Below, piece after piece: positions 18,762-26,622 of a DNA stretch of 64,000 bases. Position numbers and translations under genes: made by a program. How positions within the stretch are numbered: the first letter of the stretch is position 1; each line of letters begins with the position of its first letter. The DNA is taken from the NCBI GenBank assembly GCA_001899855.1, contig MKWR01000004.1:227789-291788 (forward strand), in the 5' to 3' direction. The notes under the pieces are model-generated. The model saw only the letters and a program-made list of their open reading frames with translations, was not told where the DNA came from and made no database searches. The DNA comes from Lysobacterales bacterium 63-13 (GTDB taxonomy: Bacteria; Pseudomonadota; Gammaproteobacteria; Xanthomonadales; Rhodanobacteraceae).

Positions 18762-19627
18762 GCGACATCAAGGCGGGATTTGTCGGCCTCGGTGCCATGG
18801 GCCAGCCAATGGCCGGGCACCTGGCACGTGCCGGATTGCTTGCTTCGATATGGACGCGCACGCCGGCCAATACCCGTGCCATTGCCGCGGAACTGGGCCT
18901 GCATGAACCGGCCTCGCTGGCCGAGCTGGCCACGCGCTGCAATGTCATCGCGCTGTGCGTGCCGGCCGATGCCGACGTGCTCGCCGATGTCGCGGTGATC
19001 GCCGCCAACGCCCAGGCAGGCACGATCGTCATTGATCATTCCACGGTGTCCTCGGTGACCGCACGCGAGGCACGCGAATGCATGCTCCGGAACGGCGGCG
19101 AGTTCATCGATGCGCCGGTATCCGGTGGTGTCGAAGGCGCGCGCAACGGCAAGCTCTCGGTCATGGTCGGTGGCGAAGCCGCGGTGCTCGAACGCGTGCG
19201 CCCGGTGCTCGAATGCTATGCGGCGCGGATCAACCACATGGGCGGCATTGGTGCAGGACAGAACACCAAGGCGGTCAACCAGGTGCTGGTCGCCGGCATT
19301 GCCCAGGGTGTCTGCGAAGGCCTTGCCCTCGGCGAGGCCCTCGGGCTCGATGCCGACACGCTGATCTCGACCCTGCTCACCGGCGCGGCCGGCAACTGGT
19401 TCCTCGACAAGCGCGGGGCGAGCATGTTGCGCGACGAGTTCAAGGTCGGCTTCAAGCTTGCCCTGTTGCACAAGGATCTGAAGATCGTCCGCGAGCTTGC
19501 CCGCGATGCCGGAACCGATCGCAGCGTGATCGAGAAATCCCTGGCCGACTACGCCGTGCTGATGGCGCAGGGCCATGGCGATGAAGACATCTCGGCGTTG
19601 ATCCGGCTCAAGCGAGGTGCGCGCTGA
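18758..19627 (+). CDS. NAD(P)-dependent beta-hydroxyacid dehydrogenase (3-hydroxyisobutyrate/tartronate semialdehyde reductase type)
   Basis: 289 residues. The N-terminal Rossmann domain starts AGFVGLGAMGQPMAGHLARAG. The family substrate motif is DAPVSGGVEGARNGKLSVMV, and the catalytic Lys region is GAGQNTKAVNQVLVAG. The C-terminal helical domain includes GAAGNWFLDKRG and FKLALLHKDLKIVRELAR. The family reversibly oxidises short 3-hydroxyacids; substrate assignment within it is not reliable from sequence. The ATG overlaps the speA stop (ATGA), so translation is coupled to arginine decarboxylase. That is an unusual partner, and its relevance to polyamine metabolism is unclear. Confidence 0.88.
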   Translation: MSDIKAGFVGLGAMGQPMAGHLARAGLLASIWTRTPANTRAIAAELGLHEPASLAELATRCNVIALCVPADADVLADVAVIAANAQAGTIVIDHSTVSSVTAREARECMLRNGGEFIDAPVSGGVEGARNGKLSVMVGGEAAVLERVRPVLECYAARINHMGGIGAGQNTKAVNQVLVAGIAQGVCEGLALGEALGLDADTLISTLLTGAAGNWFLDKRGASMLRDEFKVGFKLALLHKDLKIVRELARDAGTDRSVIEKSLADYAVLMAQGHGDEDISALIRLKRGAR

Positions 19628-19868
19628 GGCGACTTTTTCATGCCTTGTTCGCACGCAGTCGGCGGCCTTGCGGGCGACGTGGCTGCGTGCCGAGCCAACG
19701 CCTGTGACGGGTTGACCAGATTGTCGCGGTAGACTTCTGGCAAGGTGGCGTCGGCGTGGGCGGGCCCGCAACGGCTTCACCAGCATGCATGGCTGCATCG
19801 CGCACATCGAGCCCACGGATAGTCGACCGGTCCCAGCCTGATCCAACACCCCTGATGGAGTTCTGCGT

Positions 19869-21173
19869 ATGCGTCCCTTCGGCAACACTCTCGGCCTTCT
19901 CCTTGCCATGGCGTCGGCATCGGCCTTGGCGCAAACCGCGCCCAGCGACCTCACCCTTGTCACCGTCGCCAACGTGACATCACCGGTCGCGATTCGCGCA
20001 CCCGCCGACGGCAGCGGTCGAATTTTCATCGTCGGCCAGAACGGCGCGATCCGCATCGTCAAGAATGGCACGCTGCTGCCGACTCCGTTCCTCACCGTGC
20101 CGGTGACTTTCAGTGGCGAAAGCGGATTGCTCGGACTCGCCTTCCACCCGAATTTCGGCAAGCCGGCGCTCCCGCACAACAACGAATTCTACGTCGCCTT
20201 CAATCGACCAAGCAGTGATCCCAAACTCGGCTCGTCGCCGGATGTCGTCCTCTCCCGCTACACGGTTTCCGCCAACCCGGACATTGCCAACACCACGGCA
20301 ACCCTGGTCCTGCGCGTTCCCGACATCGCCTCGAACCACAATGGCGGCGACATCCATTTCGGCCCGGATGGCTATCTGTACATGTCCACCGGCGACGGCG
20401 GCGTGCAGGGCGATCCCAACGGTTTCGCCATGTGCCTGTGGAAGAAAGCGGCAGACAACACGCCGGGCAATTGCGGCAGTGGCACGCCCACCTATTTCCT
20501 GATGGGCAAGGTCCTGCGTCTCGACGTCGACAATCCGGCTGCCACGGCGAGCGCCGACATGTGCGGCTCGAACGGCATCAACCCGCCGCAGTATTCGATT
20601 CCCGCCGACAATCCGCATGTCGGCACGAGCAATACCTGCGACGAGATCTGGCTGCACGGATTCCGCAATCCATGGCGCACGAGCTTTGATCGCGTGACCG
20701 GCGATTTCTGGATCGGTGATGTCGGCCAGGGCTCGCGCGAGGAAATCGACTTTCGCGCCCGCACTTCAACCGAGCCGACCTTCTACGGCTGGCGCTGCCT
20801 CGAAGGAAGTGCCACCTACAACAGCCAGAACATCTGTGCAGTGCCGCCGGCCAACGTCTTGCCGGTGATGGAATACACGCATGCCAACGGACGCTGTGCG
20901 ATCACCGGTGGCTTCCGTTTCCGTGGTCCGATCGCCGCGCTGAACGGAATGTATATCTTTGCCGAAGCCTGCACGAGCGAAATCTATTTCGGCAAGCCGG
21001 CCGCCGGCAACACCTGGACCTACACGACCTGGCGTGACGATGCAAACGGTTATGGCACCTATTCGGGCTTTGGCGAGGACGAGTTCGGCAACCTCTATGT
21101 CGCCAACAACCAGGATGGCGTCGTCTCGAAGTTCGTCTCCGATCACATTTTCGACAACGGCTTCGACAACTAG
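19869..21173 (+). CDS. Secreted PQQ-dependent sugar dehydrogenase-like protein (second paralogue)
   Basis: 434 residues with a signal peptide (MRPFGNTLGLLLAMASASALAQ). The mature chain is a glucose/sorbosone-dehydrogenase propeller: PVAIRAPADGSGRIFIVGQN, GESGLLGLAFHPNF, SNHNGGDIHFGPDGYLYMST, GFRNPWRTSFDRVTGDFWIG and DVGQGSREEIDF. It lacks the PKD domain of the 13.9-15.7 kb paralogue and ends FVSDHIFDNGFDN, a variant of the shared C-terminal tail. Several Cys pairs (for example around ADMCGSNG, NTCDEIW and NICAVPP) suggest disulfides in the exported protein. It lies 241 bases after the dehydrogenase gene, with no shared-operon evidence. Confidence 0.85.
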   Translation: MRPFGNTLGLLLAMASASALAQTAPSDLTLVTVANVTSPVAIRAPADGSGRIFIVGQNGAIRIVKNGTLLPTPFLTVPVTFSGESGLLGLAFHPNFGKPALPHNNEFYVAFNRPSSDPKLGSSPDVVLSRYTVSANPDIANTTATLVLRVPDIASNHNGGDIHFGPDGYLYMSTGDGGVQGDPNGFAMCLWKKAADNTPGNCGSGTPTYFLMGKVLRLDVDNPAATASADMCGSNGINPPQYSIPADNPHVGTSNTCDEIWLHGFRNPWRTSFDRVTGDFWIGDVGQGSREEIDFRARTSTEPTFYGWRCLEGSATYNSQNICAVPPANVLPVMEYTHANGRCAITGGFRFRGPIAALNGMYIFAEACTSEIYFGKPAAGNTWTYTTWRDDANGYGTYSGFGEDEFGNLYVANNQDGVVSKFVSDHIFDNGFDN

Positions 21174-21187
21174 GCCGAAGCCGATGC

Positions 21188-21218
21188 CAGTCACGGCGGC
21201 GTGCGTCCGCCGTGACTG
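21188..21218. terminator. Hairpin between convergent genes
   Basis: A perfect 12-base-pair stem (CAGTCACGGCGG and its complement) with a 7-base loop lies directly between the two stop codons. It touches the stop of the minus-strand lipoate ligase gene at 21219. It can fold in both transcripts, so it probably acts as a bidirectional end signal, although no T-run follows. Confidence 0.6.
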
Positions 21219-21995
21219 CTAGGGCACGGCCGCCGTCCATTCCGGGCTTGAGAATTTCTGTCCGGCCAGCTGCTCGGCAAGGGCCAGTTCTTCCGCTCCC
21301 AAGCGGTCATCGCTCAAGCCATGCTTGAGACGGAAGGTCTCGATCATGCGCTTGATGATCGTCTCGCGCGGCAGGCCGGTCTGGCTGCGCAGCGGATCGA
21401 CCCGTTTTGCCGCGCTGAGCGTGCCCTTGTCCGAAAGTTTTTCGCGACCAATGCGCAACACCTCGAGCATCTTCGTGCTGTCGATGTCATAAGCCATGGT
21501 GACGTGATGCAGCACGGCCCCGCCACGCCGGGTCTGTGCCGCGCCGGCGATCTTGCCGGCCGGCGAGGTGATGTCATTCAGTGGCTGGTAGCTGGCATGG
21601 ATGCCGAGCACGGCCAGCGCATCGATCACCCAACTGTCCATCAACTGGTAGGACTCCTGGAACGACAAGCCCGCCACCAGCGACATCGGCGCGCAAATCG
21701 AATAGGTGATGGTATTGCCGGGTTCGATGAACATCGCGCCACCACCACTGATGCGGCGCACCACCTCGATGCCATGCCGCCGCGCGGCATCGCTGTCGAC
21801 CTCGTTGCGCAGCGACTGGTGGCGACCGATGACGACGGCCGGACTTGCCCACTCCCAGACGCGCAGGGTCGGCTTGCGGCGACCGCTGGCGACTTCCGTG
21901 GTGAGCACCTCGTCCAGGGCCATGTGCATGCTCGGCGATTGCGCACCGGCATGGATCAATTGCCACTCATGCTCGTGCCAGGCCGTGCGATTCAT
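21219..21995 (-). CDS. lplA: Lipoate-protein ligase A, catalytic subunit without C-terminal domain
   Basis: 258 residues of the biotin/lipoate A/B ligase fold. It activates lipoate with ATP and transfers it to lysines of E2 and H proteins. Motifs: LRVWEWASPAVVIGRHQS, the lipoyl loop VVRRISGGGAMFIEPGNTIT, and the catalytic lysine in SPAGKIAGAAQTRRGGAVLHH. It is shorter than E. coli LplA (~338 residues) because the C-terminal domain is encoded separately by the gene just upstream, whose stop overlaps this start by 4 bases (ATGA). That arrangement resembles the archaeal LplA/LplB pair. Its 3' end abuts the 21,188 hairpin. Confidence 0.88.
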   Translation of the reverse strand: MNRTAWHEHEWQLIHAGAQSPSMHMALDEVLTTEVASGRRKPTLRVWEWASPAVVIGRHQSLRNEVDSDAARRHGIEVVRRISGGGAMFIEPGNTITYSICAPMSLVAGLSFQESYQLMDSWVIDALAVLGIHASYQPLNDITSPAGKIAGAAQTRRGGAVLHHVTMAYDIDSTKMLEVLRIGREKLSDKGTLSAAKRVDPLRSQTGLPRETIIKRMIETFRLKHGLSDDRLGAEELALAEQLAGQKFSSPEWTAAVP

Positions 21996-22279
21996 GGCGT
22001 TGCCCCGTCAATGGCGCGGCGCACTGCCATCGCCACGCCGCCCGGCGTGATTCCATAAAGCGTGACCTCGGCATCCAGCGCCGCTTCGATTGCCAGCGTC
22101 AACGCCTCGTGCGAAGCATCGGCGGGCAATCCTTGCAGCGCCGCATCGATGACATCCAGCGCCGAATCGGGTTCGATGAAGAAATCACCGCTGATCCGGA
22201 CATCCGTCAACCGCGCATCGACCACGTTCAGATCAGCCACGACCAGCTTGCCTCCCGGAATCTTGTACTCGCCATGCAT
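21992..22279 (-). CDS. Lipoate ligase C-terminal-domain protein (LplB-like accessory subunit)
   Basis: 95 residues from the ATG at 22279 (MHGEYKIPGGK); a GTG 27 bases further upstream is a weaker alternative. The sequence GEYKIPGGKLVVADLNVVD, followed by LTDVRISGDFFIEPDSALD and ending YGITPGGVAMAVRRAI, matches the lipoate-protein ligase C-terminal domain (the Lip_prot_lig_C family) as a stand-alone protein. In Thermoplasma the equivalent small subunit is required by LplA for the lipoate-adenylation step. The gene is translated first and overlaps lplA by 4 bases, so a 1:1 complex is likely. Confidence 0.82.
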   Translation of the reverse strand: MHGEYKIPGGKLVVADLNVVDARLTDVRISGDFFIEPDSALDVIDAALQGLPADASHEALTLAIEAALDAEVTLYGITPGGVAMAVRRAIDGATP

Positions 22280-22680
22280 TCGTCCAGCCCCCAAGGAAAT
22301 CACCACGCCTGCCCACGCAGACGCACGCTCACGTCAACCTGTCGCATTCGCATGCCATCGGAATGTATTGCCTGATCCGTGCTCCGGCTTCCTTTCCCGG
22401 GAACAAACACGTGTCCACGAATCCATGATACCGCGCAAACGCAGGTCGATCCGGCACTCGTCGCAGCCCGCTGCCGTGCCTTGCCGCGCCTGGTCCCTGC
22501 GCGCACTGTGCGTGCGTGAAACCCGGGATCAAATCCGAGAGAGGCAGCGTCGGCCGTGCCGACATCAGGCGGCATGCACGGACCACCGGATACATGTCAC
22601 TCCTCACCGCCGGGCGTCACATTCGACTGCGCCACTTTCCGGATCGTGCGGGTCGTCGCGGCTGGCGCATGGCGGTTGGA
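22280..22680. other. Non-coding stretch, nothing recognised
   Basis: 401 bases between the lipoate ligase operon start and the stop of the MFS-acyltransferase gene, both on the minus strand. It must contain the lipoate ligase promoter. Short frames in it have no recognisable content, and no repeat or RNA was seen. Confidence 0.5.
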
Positions 22681-24564
22681 TCAGGCCCAGCTTCCGCGCA
22701 GTGCCCTGACGCGTTGTTCGAGCACTGCCGCGCTGGCATCGTTTGCTGAAACCGGTTCGCCGACGGCGAGAACGAGGCGCGACCAGAAACGGCGTGGCAG
22801 GCGCATGCGTCCGGGTTTGCTGTCGCGACGGCTGAAGATGCTGCCCCAGAGGCCGCGGATTGCCAATGGCACGACCGGTACCGGGCGGCGAGCGAGGATG
22901 CGTTCGACACCGGGCCGGAAGGTCGCGATCTCGCCGTCGGCGGTGAGGCCGCCTTCCGGGAAGATGCAGACGATGTCACCTTCGGCGAGGGCACGGTCGA
23001 TCTCGTCGAAAGCCTTTTCCAGGAGGCCTGGATCCTCCTTTGCCGAGGCGATCGGAATGGCCTTGGCGGTGCGGAAGATGAAGCTCAGGATCGGCATCCG
23101 GAAAATCTTGTAGTACATGACGAAGCGTGCCGGGCGCCGCACGCTGCCGGCGACGATCAGCGCATCCATGTAACTGATATGGTTGCAGACAAGCAGGGCC
23201 GGGCCGTGCTCGGGTACGTGGTCGAGCCCCTCGGTGCGGATCCGGTACAGCGTGTTGACCAGGATCCAGGAGAGGAAGCGCATGAGGAATTCCGGCACCA
23301 GCGTGTAGATGTAGATCGCCACGATGGCATTGAGCACTGCTACGCAGAGGAAGATCTGCGGGATGCTCAGGCCGAGTGCGGTAAGGCCAAGGCCGAGGCC
23401 GGCGGAGACGACCATGAAGAACGCATTGAGGATGTTGTTGCCGGCGATCACGCGTGAAAGTTCGCTGCGTTCGGTGCGACTCTGCACGAGGGCGAACAGC
23501 GGCACGATGAAGAGGCCGGCGAAGAGGCCGATGAGGATCAGGTCGATGACGATATGCGTGCTGCCGGCGGCGCGCAGGAATTCGCCGATGCCAAGGCCAT
23601 GCACGCTCGCTGCGCTTGGCCGGGCAAAATACAGGTCTGCAGCGAATACGGTCATGCCGATCGAGCCGAACGGCACCAGGCCGATTTCCACCTTGTGCCC
23701 GGACAGGCGTTCGCAGAGCAGCGAGCCAATGCCGACGCCGACCGAGAACAAGGCCAGGGTCAGGTTGAGCACGCCTTCGCCGCCACCGAGGAAGGTCTGC
23801 GTATAGGCCGGCAATTGTGCGGTGAACACGGTGCCGAAGAACCAGAACCAGGAGATGCCGAGGATGGCATTGAAGATGGTGCGATCCTTGGTCACGTAAC
23901 GCATCACGCGCACGGTTTCGCTGACCGGGTTCCAGTTGAACTTGAGGTCGGGAGCACTGGCCGGAGCGGGCGGAATCGCGCGACTGACCAGGTATCCGAG
24001 CACGGCGACGCCGACGACGAGGATCGAGGCGGCGGTGGTGCCGAAATCGCCAAGCGCCATCAGCGAGCCGCCCGCCATCATGCCGATCAGCACCGACATC
24101 GAGGTGCCCATTTCAACAAGGCCGTTGCCGCCGACGAGTTCCTCGGTCTTCAGCGCCTGCGGCAGGATCGCGTACTTGATCGGGCCGAATACAGTCGAGT
24201 GCAGGCCCATCAGGAACAGCACGACAAACAGCAACCAGACCTGGTGCGCATGGAAGGCATACACGGCCATCAGCATGGCGCCGATCTCGAACAGCTTGAC
24301 GTAGCGGATCAGGCGCGATTTCTCGAACTTCTCGGCAATCTGCCCGGCGCTGGCCGAGAATAGGAAGAACGGCAGGATGAAAACCGCCGGTGCGATCATT
24401 GCGTAAAAGCTCACCGCCTCGATGGTCAGGCCAAGGTGGAAGCCGATCAGCACCACCATGCCTTGGCGGAACGCGTTGTCGTTGAACGCGCCGAGTGCCT
24501 GGGTCGCGAAGAACGGGCCGAATCGACGCTTGCCGAGCAGGGTGAACTGACTGTGTTCGGACAT
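22681..24564 (-). CDS. MFS transporter fused to 1-acylglycerol-phosphate acyltransferase domain (LplT-PlsC type)
   Basis: 627 residues. Residues ~10-410 are a 12-helix MFS transporter like lysophospholipid flippase LplT (FFATQALGAFNDNAFRQGMV, FLMGLHSTVFGPIKYAILPQ). Residues ~430-620 are a PlsC domain with the HX4D motif in NHISYMDA (His462, Asp467) and FPEGG (536-538), the acceptor-phosphate site. The combination suggests import of lysophospholipids across the inner membrane and their re-acylation. Related three-domain proteins carry an additional acyl-ACP synthetase (Aas) domain of ~500 residues at the C-terminus. Here the chain ends at a normal stop after the PlsC fold and no ligase gene is adjacent, so acyl donors would have to be acyl-ACP or acyl-CoA. 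Confidence 0.87.
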   Translation of the reverse strand: MSEHSQFTLLGKRRFGPFFATQALGAFNDNAFRQGMVVLIGFHLGLTIEAVSFYAMIAPAVFILPFFLFSASAGQIAEKFEKSRLIRYVKLFEIGAMLMAVYAFHAHQVWLLFVVLFLMGLHSTVFGPIKYAILPQALKTEELVGGNGLVEMGTSMSVLIGMMAGGSLMALGDFGTTAASILVVGVAVLGYLVSRAIPPAPASAPDLKFNWNPVSETVRVMRYVTKDRTIFNAILGISWFWFFGTVFTAQLPAYTQTFLGGGEGVLNLTLALFSVGVGIGSLLCERLSGHKVEIGLVPFGSIGMTVFAADLYFARPSAASVHGLGIGEFLRAAGSTHIVIDLILIGLFAGLFIVPLFALVQSRTERSELSRVIAGNNILNAFFMVVSAGLGLGLTALGLSIPQIFLCVAVLNAIVAIYIYTLVPEFLMRFLSWILVNTLYRIRTEGLDHVPEHGPALLVCNHISYMDALIVAGSVRRPARFVMYYKIFRMPILSFIFRTAKAIPIASAKEDPGLLEKAFDEIDRALAEGDIVCIFPEGGLTADGEIATFRPGVERILARRPVPVVPLAIRGLWGSIFSRRDSKPGRMRLPRRFWSRLVLAVGEPVSANDASAAVLEQRVRALRGSWA

Positions 24565-24686
24565 GGGCTGGACCAGGGAAATGACTGCGGCAATCTAGCA
24601 GAGCAGGCCACCTTGCGGACACGGCAGCGCAAAGTTGCCTCGACGGCGCGCTTCATCCACGATGGGCGCGGGAAGCGGAGTGGGGA

Positions 24687-25133
24687 ATGGCCGAGGGGGT
24701 CGATCAGCACCGCAAGCATCACAGCGCTGCGAAGCGCTGGCGTTACCGCGTGCCGGTGCGGCGCGCCGCGATCGGCACCTTCGCCGATCGCATGGAAGAT
24801 GACCTCGACGCCGCCGGCGTGCCTGCGGGCGTGCGTCAATCACTGGCGACCGTCCTCGATGAACTGCTCGCCAACGTCATCATGCATGCCGACGATGTGC
24901 GCGGGCCGGTGCATGTGCATCTGCGTCGTGGCGGCAATGAGCTGGTTGCACGCCTGCGCTATTGCGCCGCCGCGTTTGATCCGACGGAGATTGCCGTGGC
25001 GGACTTGCCGACGACCATCGCCGCGGCGAACATCGGCGGTGTCGGCATTGCCATGGTGCGGGCCATGACCCGCGAGTTCGTCCATCAATATCGGCGTGGT
25101 GAAAACCACTTGCGCGTGCGTTTGCCGATTTAA
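24687..25133 (+). CDS. RsbW-like ATP-binding protein (HATPase_c_2, anti-sigma factor family)
   Basis: 148 residues. The GHKL N-box is clear (VLDELLANVIMHA, Glu59, Asn63, His67), as is a G2-type box (NIGGVGIAMVRAMT). The first G-box, normally Asp-x-Gly-x-x-Phe-Asp-Pro, reads YCAAAFDP, so the usual Asp and Gly are missing. Family members are serine kinases/anti-sigma factors that phosphorylate STAS-domain antagonists. No STAS gene, sigma factor or PP2C phosphatase is adjacent, so this is an orphan. The stop codon is followed at once by a GGGATTCG repeat that continues to the purD stop of the opposite strand. Confidence 0.72.
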   Translation: MAEGVDQHRKHHSAAKRWRYRVPVRRAAIGTFADRMEDDLDAAGVPAGVRQSLATVLDELLANVIMHADDVRGPVHVHLRRGGNELVARLRYCAAAFDPTEIAVADLPTTIAAANIGGVGIAMVRAMTREFVHQYRRGENHLRVRLPI

Positions 25134-25219
25134 GCCGGGATTCGGGATTCGGGATTCGATAAAGGCAAGCGCAAGCGCAGAAGCGAAGCGCGCTACGCTT
25201 GAACCATTCCCTATTTCCT
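25134..25219. repeat. Short inverted-repeat element, copy A (rsbW-like/purD junction)
   Basis: The left arm at 25134-25158 is a run of GGGATTC units directly after a stop codon. The right arm at 25202-25219 reads, on the other strand, as GGAAATAGGGAATGGTT. The 43-base centre (AAGCGCAAGCGC-like) is different from other copies. The purD stop codon (25211-25213) lies inside the right arm, so the element supplies the end of that gene. Confidence 0.75.
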
Positions 25220-26494
25220 GCCCCTCGCAAGGGCGCGATGGCCAATGTCGCGACGGTGGAAGCCGCCATCGAAATGGATTTTTGAAAGCGCCGTGTAGGC
25301 CCGCTCGCGCGCCGCAGGCAGGTCCGCGCCCAGTGCGCACACCGTGAGCACGCGCCCGCCGGCGCTGACGACCTGGCCGTCGCGCAGGCGCGTGCCGGCG
25401 TGGAACACCTTGACGTCGGCCATGGCGAGATCGAGACCGCTGATCGGATCACCGCCGCGCACCTTGCCCGGGTAACCGTGGGCGGCCATGACCACGCCAA
25501 TTGCGGGACGCGGATCCCAGAGCAGATGGATATCGCGCAAGCGCCCGGCGAGGGCCGCTTCAATCAGTTCGACCAGATCCGATTGCAGGCGCATCATGAT
25601 CGGCTGCGTCTCCGGATCGCCGAACCGGACATTGAACTCGATCACCTTTGGCGCGCCATCGCGGTCGATCATCAAGCCGGCATAGAGGAAGCCGATGAAC
25701 GGGGCGCCTTCGGCCGCCATGCCGGCAAGGGTTGGCCGGATCACCTCTTCCATGATGCGCCGGTCGACTTCGCGGGTGACCACGGGTGCCGGTGAATACG
25801 CACCCATGCCGCCGGTGTTGGGCCCGGTATCCGCTTCGCCGACACGCTTGTGATCCTGGCTGCTGGCCATGGGCAGGGCATGCTGGCCATCCGAGATGAC
25901 GATGTAGCTGGCCTCTTCGCCTTCGAGGAACTCCTCGATGACGACACTGGCAGAGGCATCACCGAAGGAGTGCGCGCCGAGCATGTCGTGCAGCGCCTGT
26001 TCGGCATCGCCGAGGGTCAGGGCAACCACAACGCCTTTGCCGGCGGCGAGACCATCGGCCTTGATGACGATTGGCGCACCGTGCTTGCGCACATAGGCAA
26101 TGGCCGGGTTCAGCTCCTGGAATACCGCGTAGCGCGCAGTCGGAATGTTGCGCCGGGCGAGGAAGGCCTTGGCGAAGGCTTTCGATCCTTCCAGTTGTGC
26201 GGCGATGCGACGTGGGCCGAAACAGGCAAGGCCGGCGGCGCGAAACTTGTCGACGACACCGAGCACCAGCGGAATCTCGGGGCCGACCACGGTCAGGTCC
26301 ACCTTTTCCGCAAGGGCGAGCCGCAGCAGCCCGTCCAGGTCATCCACGGCAACGTCGGCATTGCGCATGTGCGGCTCGCGCGCCGTACCCGCATTGCCGG
26401 GGGCGACAATGATTTCCCGCACGCGCCGGGACTGGGCAAGTTTCCATGCCAGTGCATGTTCGCGGCCACCGCCGCCAATGACGAGGAGTTTCAT
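25211..26494 (-). CDS. purD: Phosphoribosylamine-glycine ligase (GAR synthetase)
   Basis: 427 residues. An ATP-grasp enzyme that joins glycine to 5-phosphoribosylamine, the second step of purine synthesis. It begins MKLLVIGGGGREHALAWKLA and shows APGNAGTA, VGPEIPLVLGVVD, the ATP-grasp Lys/Gly loop IVIKADGLAAGKGVVVA, EEFLEGEEASY, DHKRVGEADTGPNTGGMGAY, and FNVRFGDPETQPIMMRLQSD. The length is normal (~420-430). The stop codon falls inside intergenic repeat copy A, so the last few residues are repeat-encoded. Repeat copy B lies between it and purH. Confidence 0.97.
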   Translation of the reverse strand: MKLLVIGGGGREHALAWKLAQSRRVREIIVAPGNAGTAREPHMRNADVAVDDLDGLLRLALAEKVDLTVVGPEIPLVLGVVDKFRAAGLACFGPRRIAAQLEGSKAFAKAFLARRNIPTARYAVFQELNPAIAYVRKHGAPIVIKADGLAAGKGVVVALTLGDAEQALHDMLGAHSFGDASASVVIEEFLEGEEASYIVISDGQHALPMASSQDHKRVGEADTGPNTGGMGAYSPAPVVTREVDRRIMEEVIRPTLAGMAAEGAPFIGFLYAGLMIDRDGAPKVIEFNVRFGDPETQPIMMRLQSDLVELIEAALAGRLRDIHLLWDPRPAIGVVMAAHGYPGKVRGGDPISGLDLAMADVKVFHAGTRLRDGQVVSAGGRVLTVCALGADLPAARERAYTALSKIHFDGGFHRRDIGHRALARGRK

Positions 26495-26504
26495 TGCCTG
26501 GGGA

Positions 26505-26608
26505 GCCGGGAATGGGGAATCGGGAATGGGAAATGCATCACGGCCTCAAATTGCATGTGCTTCAGTTTCGCTTCTAGCGATTGCCGATTCCCCACTCTTG
26601 ATTCCCGC
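26505..26608. repeat. Short inverted-repeat element, copy B (purH/purD gap)
   Basis: The left arm at 26505-26535 (GCCGGGAATGGGGAATCGGG, continuing) and the right arm at 26583-26608 (GCCGATTCCCCACTCTTGAT, continuing) are inverted relative to each other. The unrelated centre is about 47 bases. It fills nearly the whole purH-purD gap and would form a stem-loop in the bicistronic transcript. Confidence 0.75.
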
Positions 26609-26622
26609 ACCAGCGCTGCGCG

